64,000 bases of DNA from Megalopta genalis (lineage: Eukaryota > Arthropoda > Insecta > Hymenoptera > Halictidae). The notes below the pieces were generated by a model that was given only the letters and a program-made list of their open reading frames with translations, had not been told where the DNA came from and made no database searches. The DNA lies in assembly GCF_051020955.1 (NCBI RefSeq), contig NC_135029.1, positions 6,590,001 to 6,654,000 on the forward strand, given 5' to 3'. Below are positions 1 to 13,737 of the stretch, piece after piece (position 1 is the first letter of the stretch; each line of letters starts with the position of its first letter). The translations under genes were made by a program, and so were the position numbers.

Positions 1-388
1 GCGGAACTATGAGGTTTCCGCCGAACAATGAACCTCATTCCGACGAGAGAGCACATTTTTCGCTATGAAATACTGAAGAGAATTAAGTAATCGATACCTC
101 TCTGCACTTTGGAGAGTTTGTCGCAACTGGTGCCACGAGCATTATGAGCTGCGCCGTCGTCGTTTCCGCTATCGATCAGAAATTCGCGTAATTGTTAATG
201 AAGTTTTGTCTGGTTCGTTGGTCGTGTAGCTCGTATAAACGGTTAATGAAAAGTTCCTTTCAAATATAAATATCGCAAGGATGTAACGGGGTCAAAGAAA
301 CGAGTGATTAACAAATATTCCACTACTTTTATGCAAAAATTTGAATTATAACAAGTCGGCTGGGGATCTTTATATAAATTGTTACAAA

Positions 389-597
389 TAGATTGCAGAC
401 TTTTATGCAAAATGAAAATTTTCAACATCAATTGCAAGACGAATGAACCAAGTACAATTTGATTTGTTTCGATAATAATCTTGATAAGCTGAAATTAATA
501 CACCAACATACTTACTTTCATTTAATCTTTCCACTGTTTTAAATCGCATTTACCCAATTTTGCCATAAATAAAATAATAAATAAAATCTACAGCCCA
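389..597 (+). mobile_element. TAGACTGCGG-family MITE
   Basis: Left end TAGATTGCAGACTTTTATGC, right end AAAATCTACAGCCCA. Flanks GTTACAAA and GGTATAAA agree at 6 of 8. The interior shares the block ATCAATTGCAAG and TTGATAAGCTGAAA with other copies. Confidence 0.65.
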
Positions 598-3500
598 GGT
601 ATAAAGATCATTTGCATTTACATATTTTAAGTTACGGCAAATAGACAGAACTCTACAGTAAATTTAACGATCTGTAATTAAGATTCGATGTTCCTAGATT
701 CTTGTAATTCTTCTGCTGTTTGGAATATTCGTTATTCTTATTATAAATGCAGAAAATGTGCGCAGCGTAATAATAAGCTTGCTTGAACGATTCAACGGAT
801 AACGAGCAATAAAAGCAACATTCTCGGCTTGTGAAAATATGTAATACTCTTCAGACTATCTACTGCACAGCCTCAAAGTGTCTAGATTTCATGAGAACCG
901 TGCTATCTACGCATTTGTAGATATTCTATCGGGCCGTGTATCTTACGTTAAAAGGAATTTGTTCGCATTTAGTTCAACTCTACTTGTAAATACCTCATTT
1001 GAGTAAAAGTAATGCGAGGTATTAAACTCCCATGGTTCTTCATTACGTTGATTTATCTTGAAACTGTGTTCCAATTTACATTTTACCAGGATATGTGTCT
1101 TACATAGCTAACTGCACATGTTGGTTTGCAGTACAGTTTGTTGATCAAGTAAATTCCCATTGCTCATCTCGTGAATCATTACCCCTATTCCGATCAATAA
1201 GAATATACGTACTCGTAGAACACGTGGCGACCCTGAATTGTAGTTTGTTCGACGTTGTGACACTTACCTGAAACAATAATAAAATCATTTAAATAACATT
1301 TTACTCACACATCTGCACACGGTGTTGCACAGTTCATTCTTTTCATTCTTGACTTCGCTATAAAATTTATAGATAAATACAAAAATATCGGCCAATTCTG
1401 CTCGAATTTAATTATACTAATTGAAACCAGAACCATTACATGCACATTTACATAAAAGAAATTATGCAAGATTAACATATTATCTCCGATTCGAAGCAAT
1501 TTTCTTCTTTAACGACTTGAACCGACTTTGATCAAATTTCTGGCAATATTTAGAACGTCGATATATATTCGATCGTTAATTTTCAGCAAACAGGTTTTAA
1601 TTAACATATCCTCCGACTCGGTTTACAAATATGAAACTTTCGTCGGTGAATATAACGGGAGCTCTGGTGTCTCTAAAAGGGAATATTATTCGAAATGTTA
1701 CGGGGACAAAAGACGAAAACAAGGATTTTCGTGGTCGGTCTCCCAAAAGGGTAGCCAGCTACAAATTAACACAAAATAAAACGTATTCATTGAGATGTAT
1801 AATTATCATGATAATGAGCGGCATTATACAGGCTTTGCGAAACGCAAGCTAAGCAGGCATGCGTAGACACTCTTTCATTCGTGTGCACCGGTGTTCGCAA
1901 CGCAGATTTCAACGGAGTTGATGTTTATTCATTAAAGCAATACCATCGCCGGCTCGTCGCGGTGGATGGATACGAGCGAAAGGCCATCGTCGTTGAAATG
2001 TTAATTCGACGCATCGCAGTCGTGGGCGCGGATGTTGACTGCAGTGACAAAAGCCGGCGAGGAAGAAGGAAATAAGACCGAAACTTTGTCCAGATGACAT
2101 TTTAATCGCGTCCAATGAAGCTTACGGGGTCTGATACCGAGTCCAAATACAATGGTTCGCGAAAGCGTTTTACAAAGTGTTCACACAAAAATATAATGGA
2201 ATACATTTAGAATCATTTAGAAATATTTTTACTAATTTTTTCGACATATTTTTGAAGGACGCGACACAATTGAACGCAATAATAACCCATAAAGAATCAT
2301 GATAATATTCACATCATGTTCATAAAATCAATTAACAAACATAACCTTGACATACACATATATTTATGATCAATATGCACTGGTTTTATTATTCTTTTTC
2401 TAAGGAGTTGCGAAATGCGAATTTTATGCACTCGATAAAAATGAATTGTTATACTAGATAAAGTGTAAGCCCTTTATTAGAAAAATTTCTGGACATCTCT
2501 ATTTTCCCTTCACTTTATTAAAATGATTAAAAGAAGAAACACATTGTTACTTAACATTATAATTATATTTATATAATTATAGTTTCATATTTAAAAAAAA
2601 TAGATTTCAGAGTTGGGAGAGAAAAATACATATATGTTCTAAATATCTGAAGAAATAGACAACGTAGAAAATTTTTCAAAAATCACTGATTAATACAATA
2701 TAAGTAAGAAATTTCGTGTCGCTTCACTTTGTAATTACGTATTATATGAATTATGTCTTCAAAATGACATGCTCGGCACGAACACGTGAAAAACTTTGTA
2801 TTATTCAATTTAAAATAGAGAATTCGCCTAACTAAACGCGGAAAATAAAAGCTTCGGACTGTATTTATCTATTATAAACGCGGCCGCGTTATAACGCATG
2901 ACAGATAAAACCGTATTATTTTGATCGAATGACCGGGCTGGCGACGGATGTGTGCATATACAAATTTCAGCTTCAGTTTGATCTCCACTTTAAGTTTCTA
3001 TTTGGAAAGCTTTTATGACATACATGCAACGAGGTCCTCTTAAGCTGCTTTTATCCTTTCATCTTGCTTCTCTCTACGTTCCACCGCAAACTCCATTCGA
3101 GTATAACCGACGACACGATGGTCTTCAGCCGGCGGTCGGAATTGGAAACGAAGATTATGCTAATTAAACATCATTAATTATCCGGATGGAAGATGTGCAA
3201 AGAAAAGCCGGGACAGACGCTCTTGAAATTGGAAAACCGAGCGAAGGGATAACGAAGTGTTCATGTATCATTAACGTAATATTTCGAATAATTGTCGGGC
3301 TAAATGCGAACGGTTAACGTGTCTTGACGTTCTGAACTCATGTCGTTGGTTGGAGTTTTACTTTACTTTGCAAATATATCTTCGATAAAGGGACACGAAA
3401 TTGTCACGATGCAAATCCGACGCAAAGTAACTGTACCAATGCTTGGACACTAGTGCACGCAATATTAACTGTTATATAATGCTTGCCTTATCCAATCAAA

Positions 3501-5668
3501 AATTATTTTATCCCGTTATACAAATATTTAGGAAAACATATTGATATTACTTTTTGCTAGTAGGCTTGTGATAATTTCGTAAAAAAATTATTGTCTTACA
3601 GTCTTTAGTTTTCACAGTTTGTGGCAGTGTTTTTGTCCGGTTTGTAGTATTACTGTTTTGAGACTGAACGATCACAATTAAAAAACCATAATATTTCTAA
3701 TTTACGTGTCCAAGTATTAATACGGTGAAATTATTACGCGTAGTACACGATTCTTTATCATTAGAATATTACATAATACAAATCAACTGATAAACCCGAA
3801 AAATATTCTAATGTTTCGTCTATATCTTAAACATCCAGGTATTAGTACATTTACATTAATGATTTCATAGAAATGAAACGCCAGAAAGTTGAACGCGTCG
3901 CGCGGGACGTACAGAGCCGGTCGCCATTTAATCTACGAAAAATTATTCGAATGAGACTTATTCGAAAGTTTTCAGGGTGTTCTGAAACGGAAACGAAATT
4001 CTGACGCAGGAGGTCTGTGACGAGACAGAACGTTTTCTTCTTCTTCGCATGAACTTTCTTAGCGAGTGAGGCAAGTAAAAAGAGTATGATAATGAAGTGA
4101 GCCCGTTTTATGCATTACGTAGTATTATAAAATAAAATTTGTATAATTGCATGTAATTATGGAGACGAGGAGCTGCTTCGTTTCATAAATGTTCAGCTGT
4201 TGAATCATTTCTTTTGCATCCCGTACAAGCGTTTCTTTTCAAACGAAATTAGCGGTATTTATCAGCACGGCGAATTCCGCGACAGCCGGAGAAAGAGATA
4301 ATTGAGTTTTCTGAAATTGCGCAAGAAAATCCTTTGTAAGCATAATGTGGACTACGTTGCATTGAAATCTATAGAAGCGACATAGCAGCCACGGGTTTTC
4401 CGCAATGCAAATTTAAGGGTTCGAGAAAATTAAGTTTAGCTGCTGCAACGGCTCGCGAAATTAAATGATAGAGCCTGACCCGGCAATTTCACAAAAAACA
4501 CCTGCGGTCTACGGAAAATACAAATACCGCGGGACAAAATCCTGATTAAGGAAATTTTCCGAGGGAAATGCGAGTTATCGATTTAAAAAGAGTACTATTG
4601 TATTTTACGCTATTAACAATTCCGTTCGTTAACGTCAACGCGTGTGCAACTGAGGGGAACGTAATTACGGAAGCATGGAATTAAACTAGCTTTTGTCTGG
4701 CCAGTTTACTCATTTGTTACACGGCTGTGTTTGAAACTTTCTTGTTTCTGTGCAACATTTTTTTGCATTTATTCTGCGTTAGTTATTCTGTATAATGCGC
4801 AGTATCTCCTGCCCCTAATTGTTTCAATGTTTCCAATCCTGTGGAAGAGATAAAACATAGCAATTGCAAAATGATACTATCGAATAATAAATAATTTTTG
4901 TCGTTTGAATTAATTTTATCAAGCTTCTTTGCGATTGTTTAATGCACGAAGGATAATTTCTATTCATCTCGTACAAGTTTTTTCTTGCGCGGAAACATTA
5001 AGTTTTTATTGAATTTACTTACAACATTGGATCCCAGAGAAACGTTCCAAAAATTGTATGTTTCAATTTACAGAATTTTACAAAGCACTGAAAATACTCC
5101 AAACAATGCACTGAAAATACTCCATATTGCAAAACTTTACACATTTTTTCCAGTGTTCCATAAAAAGGATGCAAAAAGGACCTCTATTGCTCGTACGAGA
5201 ATGATGCAAATATTGGCAAAATCAGTTTTTAGTTTTTACTGAAGTTGAAATTCTGATGGTAGAAACGGATTTTTTTGTTTCAGGTTAGTGCAACAATTAT
5301 TCAAAACAATATATTCCAAGAAAAATATAATAATATAAGTAATATCGAAAATAATCGTATACAAAATCACAAAATATAAAATTGTGTATCTCAAAAATTA
5401 CCATAAAAATATGACTCCTCAAAATGTTTAATAGAAATAAAACCTGTTCAAATTTTAATAGAAATAAAACTTGCTAGTATTGTAATAGAAATTTTAATAG
5501 AAATACATTATACTGTGTCTAATTACAAGCAGTGTACAACAAAAATGACGTTAACTGTTCTGATAAAATACCTTCTATGCTAACGATAACGTAACTATCA
5601 AAAAATAGGATGAAATTAAAAAAGATAGGATGAAAGAAAATCTCTAGACTTGTCCTAAAAATTATGAC
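598..5668. other. No gene recognised
   Basis: AT-rich background with a CpG-bearing patch at 1860-2100 and another at 2870-3270 holding homeodomain-type ATTA sites (GCTAATTAAACATCATTAAT near 3159). A palindromic AACGCGGCCGCGTT lies at 2877. The short open frames here look like chance. Confidence 0.4.
5085..5124 (+). repeat. 23-bp direct repeat
   Basis: GCACTGAAAATACTCCA occurs at 5085 and again at 5108. Confidence 0.7.
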
Positions 5669-5811
5669 TAGACTGCAGATTTTTTATTATAACAAGAATG
5701 GATAATTACAATTAATAGCAAAATGATCAAAAGAATTTAACAGAAAATTTCTGTTTCTTCTGTTCTTTACAATTGACGAAGACAACTTTTGGCATAAAGA
5801 AACGCAGTCAA
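5669..5811 (-). mobile_element. TAGACTGCGG-family MITE, short form
   Basis: A 143-bp copy with ends TAGACTGCAGATTTTT and TGGCATAAAGAAACGCAGTC. The interior in reverse matches the GTCTGCATCAATTGCAAG block of the family. Flanking octamers match at 5 of 8 with transitions at the rest. Confidence 0.6.
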
Positions 5812-6641
5812 ATTACAATTTCTCTGTAACATACCATCAAAAGAAGCTCATTGCTATTCTAAAATATAATTTAATATCACGATAACGCACATTTGTATTG
5901 TCAATGGATTAAACTTTCCTTTGTTCTCCAGAGTGAATCGCGTGGTGTTCACTGACTTTAAAATTTGGCAAACAGAGATCGACAATGGAACCGATCGCCG
6001 AATAAATTCGGACGTCCAGACGAATTATCGAACTTCTGGCTCCGCTAAACTGAAAATATCCTTCAGTCCGTATCGCGGAGCAGAAGAACACCTTAGTGAA
6101 ACGAACACAAGCTCGAGAAGGGGGCGGCGGTCACGTATTGTGTTGTAAATGGGCGGCGACTTTGTCTGCGACCAAGGCTCGATTTGAATGTGCCATTCAG
6201 GAACTTCGACTGTCAAGCTCGAAATGTTGTTATAGTACTACGGGGGAGAATTATTGGCAGCTAGACTGCATTCCGGGTGAGCCAGACGCGTGTAAGCGAC
6301 CGGGTACACATGCAGCTACCGATGTTCGTATACACGTGACAATATGGATTCATATGTAAATAGGCGCCACGCTGCAAGAATGTCCACGGAACATCGAAAT
6401 GGAATGCGGATGATTATCTAATAATTGCGGTGCGAATGTTTATGGAAATTATGGTCTTGCACCAATACGCGAATTTTCAAAAACGGGAAAATCCGTTTAG
6501 ACTGTCTCAGTGATCAGAATGTAGTTTTCATCGCGAAGAAAATTGTTAGATAGTTTTTTGTGCCATCCTGTCGTGTGCTACAGAAATCGAATTTCTCTTA
6601 ATCTCATGTCGTATTATAATCATTATTTGCTGTGTACTTAG

Positions 6642-7071
6642 TAGAGTTGGACATTATTCGAATTGTTTCGAATAAGCACTTATCTAAGATAATTATCGGA
6701 ATCAATTCTTTTTAGTCGAACATTTTATTAGAATAACGATTATTCATTATTCGCTATAAATTATTTTCTCTATTTGTTCGAGCAAATTATTCGCATAATT
6801 CTTTATTCGAATAGAGATCGTAAAATTATTCGAATGATAATTGTTTACTGTTTTTGTTGTTATGTAATTTTATAAGAATATACTTACACGAGAATACATT
6901 CAAGATTTAATATCTTATCATTTTTATTCAAGTAGATTATTTTAGAATTCCTGAACGAATAAATTCTTATTCGAATGAACTCTTATCCGAATGGATTCTT
7001 ATTCGAATAAAATCTTATCCCTTAATCTTTATCTCTTGTTCGTTATCCAAATGAAACGTTGCCGAACTCTC
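6642..7071 (+). mobile_element. hAT-like MITE, TTCGAA-rich family, copy A
   Basis: It begins TAGAGTTGGACATTATTCGA and ends CCGAACTCTC, an inverted repeat of the family ends. The interior is AT-rich and repeats TTATTCGAATAA-type palindromes many times (for example 6658-6670 and 6955-7015). There is no coding capacity. It shares ends and interior with the copies at 13738, 17440, 36913, 46636 and 57364. Confidence 0.75.
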
Positions 7072-8590
7072 GACACATAGTTATGCATAAATTTGAGATT
7101 TTGATTTTCTACAACGTGGTGCTTCATAAATAAAATCACCTAACATCTCCAACGTTTATGATTACATGAAAAATGCGGTTTGAACATAATAACCCTTTTT
7201 TTATATACCTATAAACATCTGAGACATTTATGTGAAACCGTTTGCTTGAAATATATGCTGTCTATGTATAAATCTAAAAGTGTTACACATAAATGTCACT
7301 AGAATGAGTTGTAGAAGTTCTGCTTTCTAGAAGTTGTCCTATATGTCGCATAAAAATGCAAAACGTCAATGAAGTTATCGCGAACGGAAACAGTGATTCA
7401 GTTCGAAGAGCTGCTAGTTGGACAAACTTCCATTTTATGTAGAAACATTCAGCAACGCCTAAAATTATATCTATTATTTCTATTTGCTCGAGAACGCGAC
7501 TCTATTCAGCACAAGCAAACGTAGAAACCGAAACAGTTGTTTTATCGGAGACAAGTCTCGAATTCTCCAAACGACTTCGTACAGTCGTTTGTCATCTGAA
7601 ACAACGGCATTTGTCAATAATAAATGCATTTCGAATCGAAAGTTTAATCTGATGGTACAAATCAATGAATCCACTTGGCCTACCAATTCGAATCGATTGT
7701 CCAATATTAATTTAGCGGGCGATTGTCGGAATTCACGGTTGTACAGCCGAGCATCGAGCCTGTGCCTTACAACCTCAAGAGGATTAAGCTCTGGATTCTC
7801 ACTGTCCGTTGATGCAGTCGGTCACTGACCTCCAGCAAGGCATTCTTTGGTGGAAATGATTCACGAACAATGCAGGCACCGCTACGCAAAGATTATCTAC
7901 CGTGTGACAAAAATACGCCGCGATTCCCGATGAGAATATATCAGCGTCGAGTTCGATCGCGACCAAACAGCAAAGTAATTGACTCTTTTAAACTTTTCGA
8001 AATATTATTTACGCTGTGAGTAAATATGATTATCGCGAATAAAGATTCGAACGAAATCGAAAATACACAAAAATTGTGCAAGATATAATTTCGTAAATTG
8101 AACAATTAATTACACTGTCTATGGGAGCTAAACTTCTTCTTTGTGTTTTAATAATCTATCGTGTTGGATTTTGCGACATTGATCACGGAATCGAATTATT
8201 TAAAAAAAAGTCAAATGTTCGACTGCAATAGTTAATTCTGACAATATAATCTTAATAGTCGTACTTACAGTATTAATATTTTAGAAAGTATAAACACGTT
8301 GTTATTATTATTCTATTATTTATTAATTAAAGGAGCTATATACCCTTAAGATTACAAAATATGCTAGTTTATGCTGCTGCTAATTTATGTTTTCTTCATA
8401 TTAGATCAATATTCAAAATTGTTTATACTATTATAAATATAAGACGATTTCAAACATTAAACGCATTTTACATTGCTGATTTATTGTTTGCTCGTAAGAA
8501 CAAGAATATTGACAAAAGAAAATGGAACTCCATATTTCTTTATCTTCCTTTATTTACGTAATACTTTAAAGAGATAAGTTGAGAAGATGA
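7072..8590. other. No gene recognised
   Basis: Unique-looking sequence. A 114-codon frame at 7484-7828 has no recognisable domain and no support from splice or start context. Confidence 0.4.
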
Positions 8591-8598
8591 ATTATGAA

Positions 8599-8791
8599 AA
8601 AACTACGAATTTCATGCATTCATGACATAAACGGGTAGATAAAATACAAACCAGTGAAAACATTTAAAGAATTTAAAAATACTGTTACAATATTCTCAAC
8701 CCAATAAAATAATAAAAGAAATGTATATGCATCTTCTGTATCTTGCAACGAATGCAGACAATTTTGATTCTACACAAAAATCCGCGATCTA
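8599..8791 (-). mobile_element. TAGACTGCGG-family MITE with perfect 8-bp target duplication
   Basis: ATTATGAA occurs immediately before (8591-8598) and immediately after (8792-8799). The right end in reverse reads TAGATCGCGGATTTTTGTG. The left end AAAACTACGAATTTCATGC differs from the family end mostly by G-to-A changes. The interior includes GAATGCAGACAATTTTGATT, the reverse of the family block. Confidence 0.75.
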
Positions 8792-8857
8792 ATTATGAAA
8801 TATCCTTAATCGTTTGAGTCACAGAGCTCAATGAAAAAACACGGTCGAAAAATGCCG

Positions 8858-8877
8858 AACAGCGCGATAGCGCTTGT
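8858..8877. repeat. AACAGCGC hairpin, copy 1
   Basis: AACAGCGC-GATA-GCGCTTGT, an imperfect 8-bp stem. The same hairpin in perfect form is at 9123-9142, and both are preceded by TCGA-A-rich sequence. Confidence 0.6.
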
Positions 8878-10384
8878 CTTAATATACCTGCTATTGGTTT
8901 ATAAATATTTCAAGTTTTGTTCGATAAAAATTATTGAGATGATAAGAGTAAAATACAAAATGTGTTAGTTGTGTTATTTACTTTAAAAAAGCAGCTATGC
9001 GATGTATGTGTATCAGTAAAGTTGAGAGCGTTGTATACATTCGCCAGTTTATGAGTGCACCGTCAGTTGTTCATAGAGTTCAAATGGTTCAAATGTCCTG
9101 GGACTTTTCGACACAAAATCTGAACAGCGCCGTTGCGCTGTTTAGGACTCAAACGATTAATAAATTAGAATCGATTGTGACAGAGAAGGAAGCAAATCCA
9201 CTGAGATTTTTCGTATCCAATTGGCTCGATTCGCGGAAGCAAATCGTACGATTCCTGCGCTCAGAGTCAATTTGCCCAGTGTACGTAAATATGTAACCGG
9301 CCTGGCCTGGCTATACTGCTGCATACATCCTTCTCGTATATGCATATACGCATTTCCAAATACGACAGCCGACTGACCAATTGCGTCATCCGTTTCAACG
9401 AATATCATCGACGAACACCCTATAACATGGAAACGCGTGCAAAGCCTCGGAAATAGGGATAAACGAAGCGGATCGAGAACAGCAACGAAAGTCGACGGAT
9501 TTTTTGCTTTTGCCATTATTAACGTGAAACAAATTCAGAGGGGGTGAACACGGAATTATCGATGGCATGGCGTTTCAACGTCTATGATATAATGCAAATT
9601 ACAAAGTTTAGATTCGATTGTCCCACGGCAAGCAGAACAACGAATTTTCCGCCGGACTGACGGCGGACCGCGTGCCATTTTTCATCCGAAACAATAAGTC
9701 CGCCGATGAACGAGGCCCTTTTTATCGCGATACTTCGTTTCAAATTGATCAATTTAACGGATTTCGTGCACGATTCAATGCGTCCCAACGTGCGCGGGAC
9801 GTTTAATCAAACTGCTTCTTGTTCCGATCACTATGGAAATCGTGTCGGCGCGAGATTGAATAAAAGTGTGTTACCATATATTTCGAATGCATTATGGATT
9901 CAAATTACTGGCCGTCAGCAAACCAAAGGCGAATTGTGTATTCCGCGGGTTCGGACGTTACTATACGTGCGCGCCAATATTCCGAAATTCTTCGACGACA
10001 AATCACAATTATTGTATCCAATATGTGCTCGCAGCGCAATATTTTTCAGATGAGATTTTTCGTTGGAATTCAATCATTGGTGTAACACAATAACGCGTGC
10101 CGCTTCGTTTATGCCATCGGCCAGCTATATAAAAATCTTCGAATTCTCGCAATTACGAACGTAATGTAAGTGAAAAAAAACGATTTTCTCTTATTTAGTC
10201 GTTTGGAAATTTAATGTATTTGTCATTAACGAACCAGAAGCTCTTTCAATATTTCTACCAAAATTCAAGATAATAATAATAGTAATAATATTAGAATAAT
10301 AATAATAAGAATGAAAATGAAAACAATATGTTTACAATATACGAAACAAACACAAACTAAACATCCCAGTTTCTGATAACATTA
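8878..10384. other. No gene recognised
   Basis: Holds the second AACAGCGC hairpin and a moderately GC-rich part (9180-10090) with several overlapping short frames on both strands, none convincing. An (ATA)n stretch is at 10268-10305. Confidence 0.4.
9123..9142. repeat. AACAGCGC hairpin, copy 2
   Basis: AACAGCGCCGTTGCGCTGTT: perfect 8-bp stem, 4-base loop, 265 bases from copy 1 in the same orientation. Confidence 0.65.
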
Positions 10385-10584
10385 TACGATGTGCATAATT
10401 ATAAACTTAAAGTTACTTTTACATTTTTAGTGATATTTAAACAAAAACTTCATATTTGCATGTTTCTATATTATAAATAGTAGGAAAAAGTAATATGCAA
10501 ATATAGCTCTTGTTCTGGTTTTTGTTTAAATCTCAGTAAAAATGTAAAAGTTACTTTGAGTCTATAATTATGCATATCATTGTA
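10385..10584. mobile_element. Fold-back element, GTGCATAATTATA family, copy 1
   Basis: Left arm GTGCATAATTATAAACTTAA, then AGTTACTTTTACATTTTTAG. The reverse of the right arm reads ATGCATAATTATAGACTCAA, then AGTAACTTTTACATTTTTAC. The stem is about 85 bp with a short A-rich loop. It shares arm sequence with 37226-37412. Confidence 0.75.
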
Positions 10585-12042
10585 GTTGATGTTTAAATTG
10601 ATTAAAATCATGAATAAAGAAATGAATGTCATTAGTGTAAGTGTTACTCAAAGTGAGAGAATCATATTCAATCGGGGCATTGAAATTGTAATATCTAGTG
10701 ACAAAGCATAAAAACTCGATGGGTTCTCGCAAGAGATCGCCGGTTGTTAAGATTAGTTGAGAACATCCAAGTTGTTTTTGCGCAAAAATTGAATGCCGAT
10801 CATTTACGTTTACCTGTTATCGCGTATTCGTATTTTAGACATATTAAAAGATAAGTTCGATAAAAAATTCAGGGTGAGACGAAACAGGTTTTTCTGGAAA
10901 CTCGTTTTCCTTTTACGGAGCCACTGAACTATACGCTGGCAACGTACCACTAATTAACGTCATATTTTCCACGCGAGTTTTTAATAAAATCTCGCATCTG
11001 TTGGGGCAGCTTCCTTTTTAATCCAATTATACCCATTTCTTAATTACGAAGAAAGAAAATCGATTTCTTCGTCGGAACATTTTAAAGAAGCTTGCGAATA
11101 CCATGTTTAGTAGCACATTGTCTCTCTACCACAGTGGGAGCATTAAAATTAAAAACATTTCGAATGCAAAATTTGTTTAATCTCGACCTTGTTGTACGAA
11201 TACTCTATACTATTGCATTAATGTTGTCAGGAAATAAAAAGTTATAAAATTGTACTTATTTTTTTAAAGGATGATCTTCATTTTAAATTGATAAATTCTT
11301 GTAAATTCTTTTAATGGAAATTAAATGAAATTAATCTACATCTACATTATAGCTGCAATATCATCGTATTTCGATTAGGATCAAAGGGATAGAATGCGGT
11401 AAACATCATCGATCGAACAAATTCGATAAAGTTGTTTTTGATGGTAGGCTACAGCTTGGCGACGAAAACTGTTGAATATTCACTATCCGTGGTAGGCATG
11501 CTAGAAGACACTGATAAACACGTGCAGTGACAAATCGAGTCGGAATCGATTACCTTTGACGAACGACTTCTAAAAGGTTCGTTGACTAAATCGAGAAAAT
11601 CGAACTCGACATGGAACGAATTTATAAAGGCATTTAATTTGACACCAGATTTATCAAACGGGTCGTTGTGACCCATTTCAGATGTTTTATTTCACTGTCC
11701 TTTCAAGTGACGAAGCTTTTCCTAGAAGAATTCGCGAACTAAATTCACTAATTTGTGCGAACTTGAAAGTTGTATAAAATATTAATAATTTGCAATTATT
11801 ACAAAAATTATAAAAGAAGTCACTTTTGACGTTAAATATTCCGGTGGAAATTATGACGTATCGAACTGTGTCGATCGTGTTTGATTTTTCCGAGGGACAA
11901 GCATTTAAACGCGTCGATTCTGATCGTACTACAATATTTTATTCATCGCTGACAATTCAGCGAATCAATTTTACATGAAATGCTTGTTTTCCAGCTAGTT
12001 GAACGATTCCTTTAACGTCGTTCAACATGTCGGCGAACGCTG
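10585..12042. other. No gene recognised
   Basis: Mixed AT-rich sequence with no repeat family or exon signal that I can support. Confidence 0.35.
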
Positions 12043-12330
12043 CAGGGTGCGGAGAAAATTCAGTCCCTATACCAGTATACATATTTATATTTAGCAGCTT
12101 TCAAAATAAGAACACTTGAGTCTAATATTCGATATATTTTACCAGTTTAACAAACATATTAATCAGCAAACCGTAGAATAAAATTCATATCGAGTGTTCA
12201 AAATTTGCTCCTTCTGCTTTAATGGATCACATTCGAAGCCTTTCTCGAATATTATTAATAACTGCCGCATAGTCGGTTACTGTAATTTCATTTGATTTTC
12301 ATAAAGAGAGAGATTTTTCTCCGCGCCCTG
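12043..12330 (-). mobile_element. Internally deleted Tc1-like transposon, 288 bp
   Basis: Ends are CAGGGTGCGGAGAAAATT and, in reverse, CAGGGCGCGGAGAAAAATCT, followed on the right by TA. Between them the minus strand still reads a Tc1-type transposase C-terminus (12190-12280): NEITVTDYAAVINN, then a stop, then IKAEGANFEHSI. It shares ends and this fragment with the 808-bp element at 18991. It is dead: in-frame stop, most of the gene missing. Confidence 0.75.
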
Positions 12331-13737
12331 TATACATTGTATATCGCGACAAAAAAGAAACCCGGAGTACATCATCGGCGCTCCATAAATTCACCTAAAA
12401 ATAACTCGGGGCAAATTAAATATATTATCATGTGGCAAACAACGCGAGAAACAATAGAATATATCCCGACAGAGATTTATCAGGAAATTGGATTAAATTA
12501 TACAGGGGACAGCACTCGCGATAATGAACCAGCCTGTAAGAATAAATGTAACGAGGTTACCCGGACAAACTTGCATTCAATTATGCAGCATATCAAAAAC
12601 ACACGTTTAAGCATTACATGATACTTAGCGAACCTGAATGAGAAACATATTAAAACAAGAATTTATGAATAACATATTTCATAAGCTCGTTATTCATTTT
12701 CTTTCTGCTTTCTAGAAACGTGTAACACGTGGCATATCCTAGTTAAATCGTTCATAATCGAGAATTCATTTCGCGTTCAATTAAATACCTACTCTAAAAA
12801 TTGTTTAACTTTTTTTTCGAGTCGGAATAAAATTCTGGTTGCTTATCATTTATACTAAAATTAATGTAGGCACACAATAATGTAGTCTTTTTTTCTAGGA
12901 AATTATTACAATTGAAAAACTTCTAATCTTTGTATCTGTGACGATAATGATACAACAAGAGGATAACAAATGTACGTATAATTTACAAAATAAATAATTT
13001 AAAAAACCGCAGGTGATTTTGAGATTTCGAAAAATCAGATGACATATACATCACGACGACTAAATTATTATTAACCCCTTGCCAGCCCAGCACGTGAGAG
13101 TCACAGGCTTACGTGTAAATATACAGCTTTAAAAAAAGATGGTATGTATTGAATTGCATGTATTTATAAATAATTATTTCATTTTTATATATAAAAGAAA
13201 AGCATTTACTACTCGAATCCACTTCTTTTATATCGAAATAACATAACTAAATTTATTTAAAAAGCCAGGTGAACATTTTTTGAACCGATTTCGTCAAATT
13301 TGTAGGACTGACAGACTGGGATTGACAGCTATTGTCAGCTATTGTCGCTATTGGTGAATTATGTAGCATTTTATGAACATGTATTGCCGTTTATGAAACT
13401 TCCGGGCAAATTATAGCTATGTACATAAAGTAAAACGGAATCTCGAAGATTCACCGAAATAAGAGAAAAGTGTTCAAGCGTAGAATGCGCTTCTTTGTAA
13501 AAACAAGAGGCCTGTGTGTTTCTTGTGGTCACCCATCAAGTCAGTGACCGTAAAAACGCGATAACGGGGAAATGAGCGTGTAGAACAGAATATGGACAAA
13601 AGAAAGCGGAAGCAATTGCGGTCACCGCGTTTAGGTCAGAGTAACGAATGATAATCTCAATTTCTTCACTCTCTTTATGCTCGTTTGTTGCTTCGTAAAT
13701 AGAGGAGCCGGAGATCGAGATTATCGAGAGTTCCACG
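12331..13737. other. No gene recognised; possible piggyBac-type end
   Basis: TTAACCCCTTGCCAGCCCAG at 13073 resembles the TTAACCC ends of piggyBac-type MITEs, but no partner end was found. Otherwise nothing seen. Confidence 0.35.

Noticed and set aside
2877..2890. 14-bp palindrome AACGCGGCCGCGTT
   Set aside because: Short and isolated; not enough to call a regulatory site.
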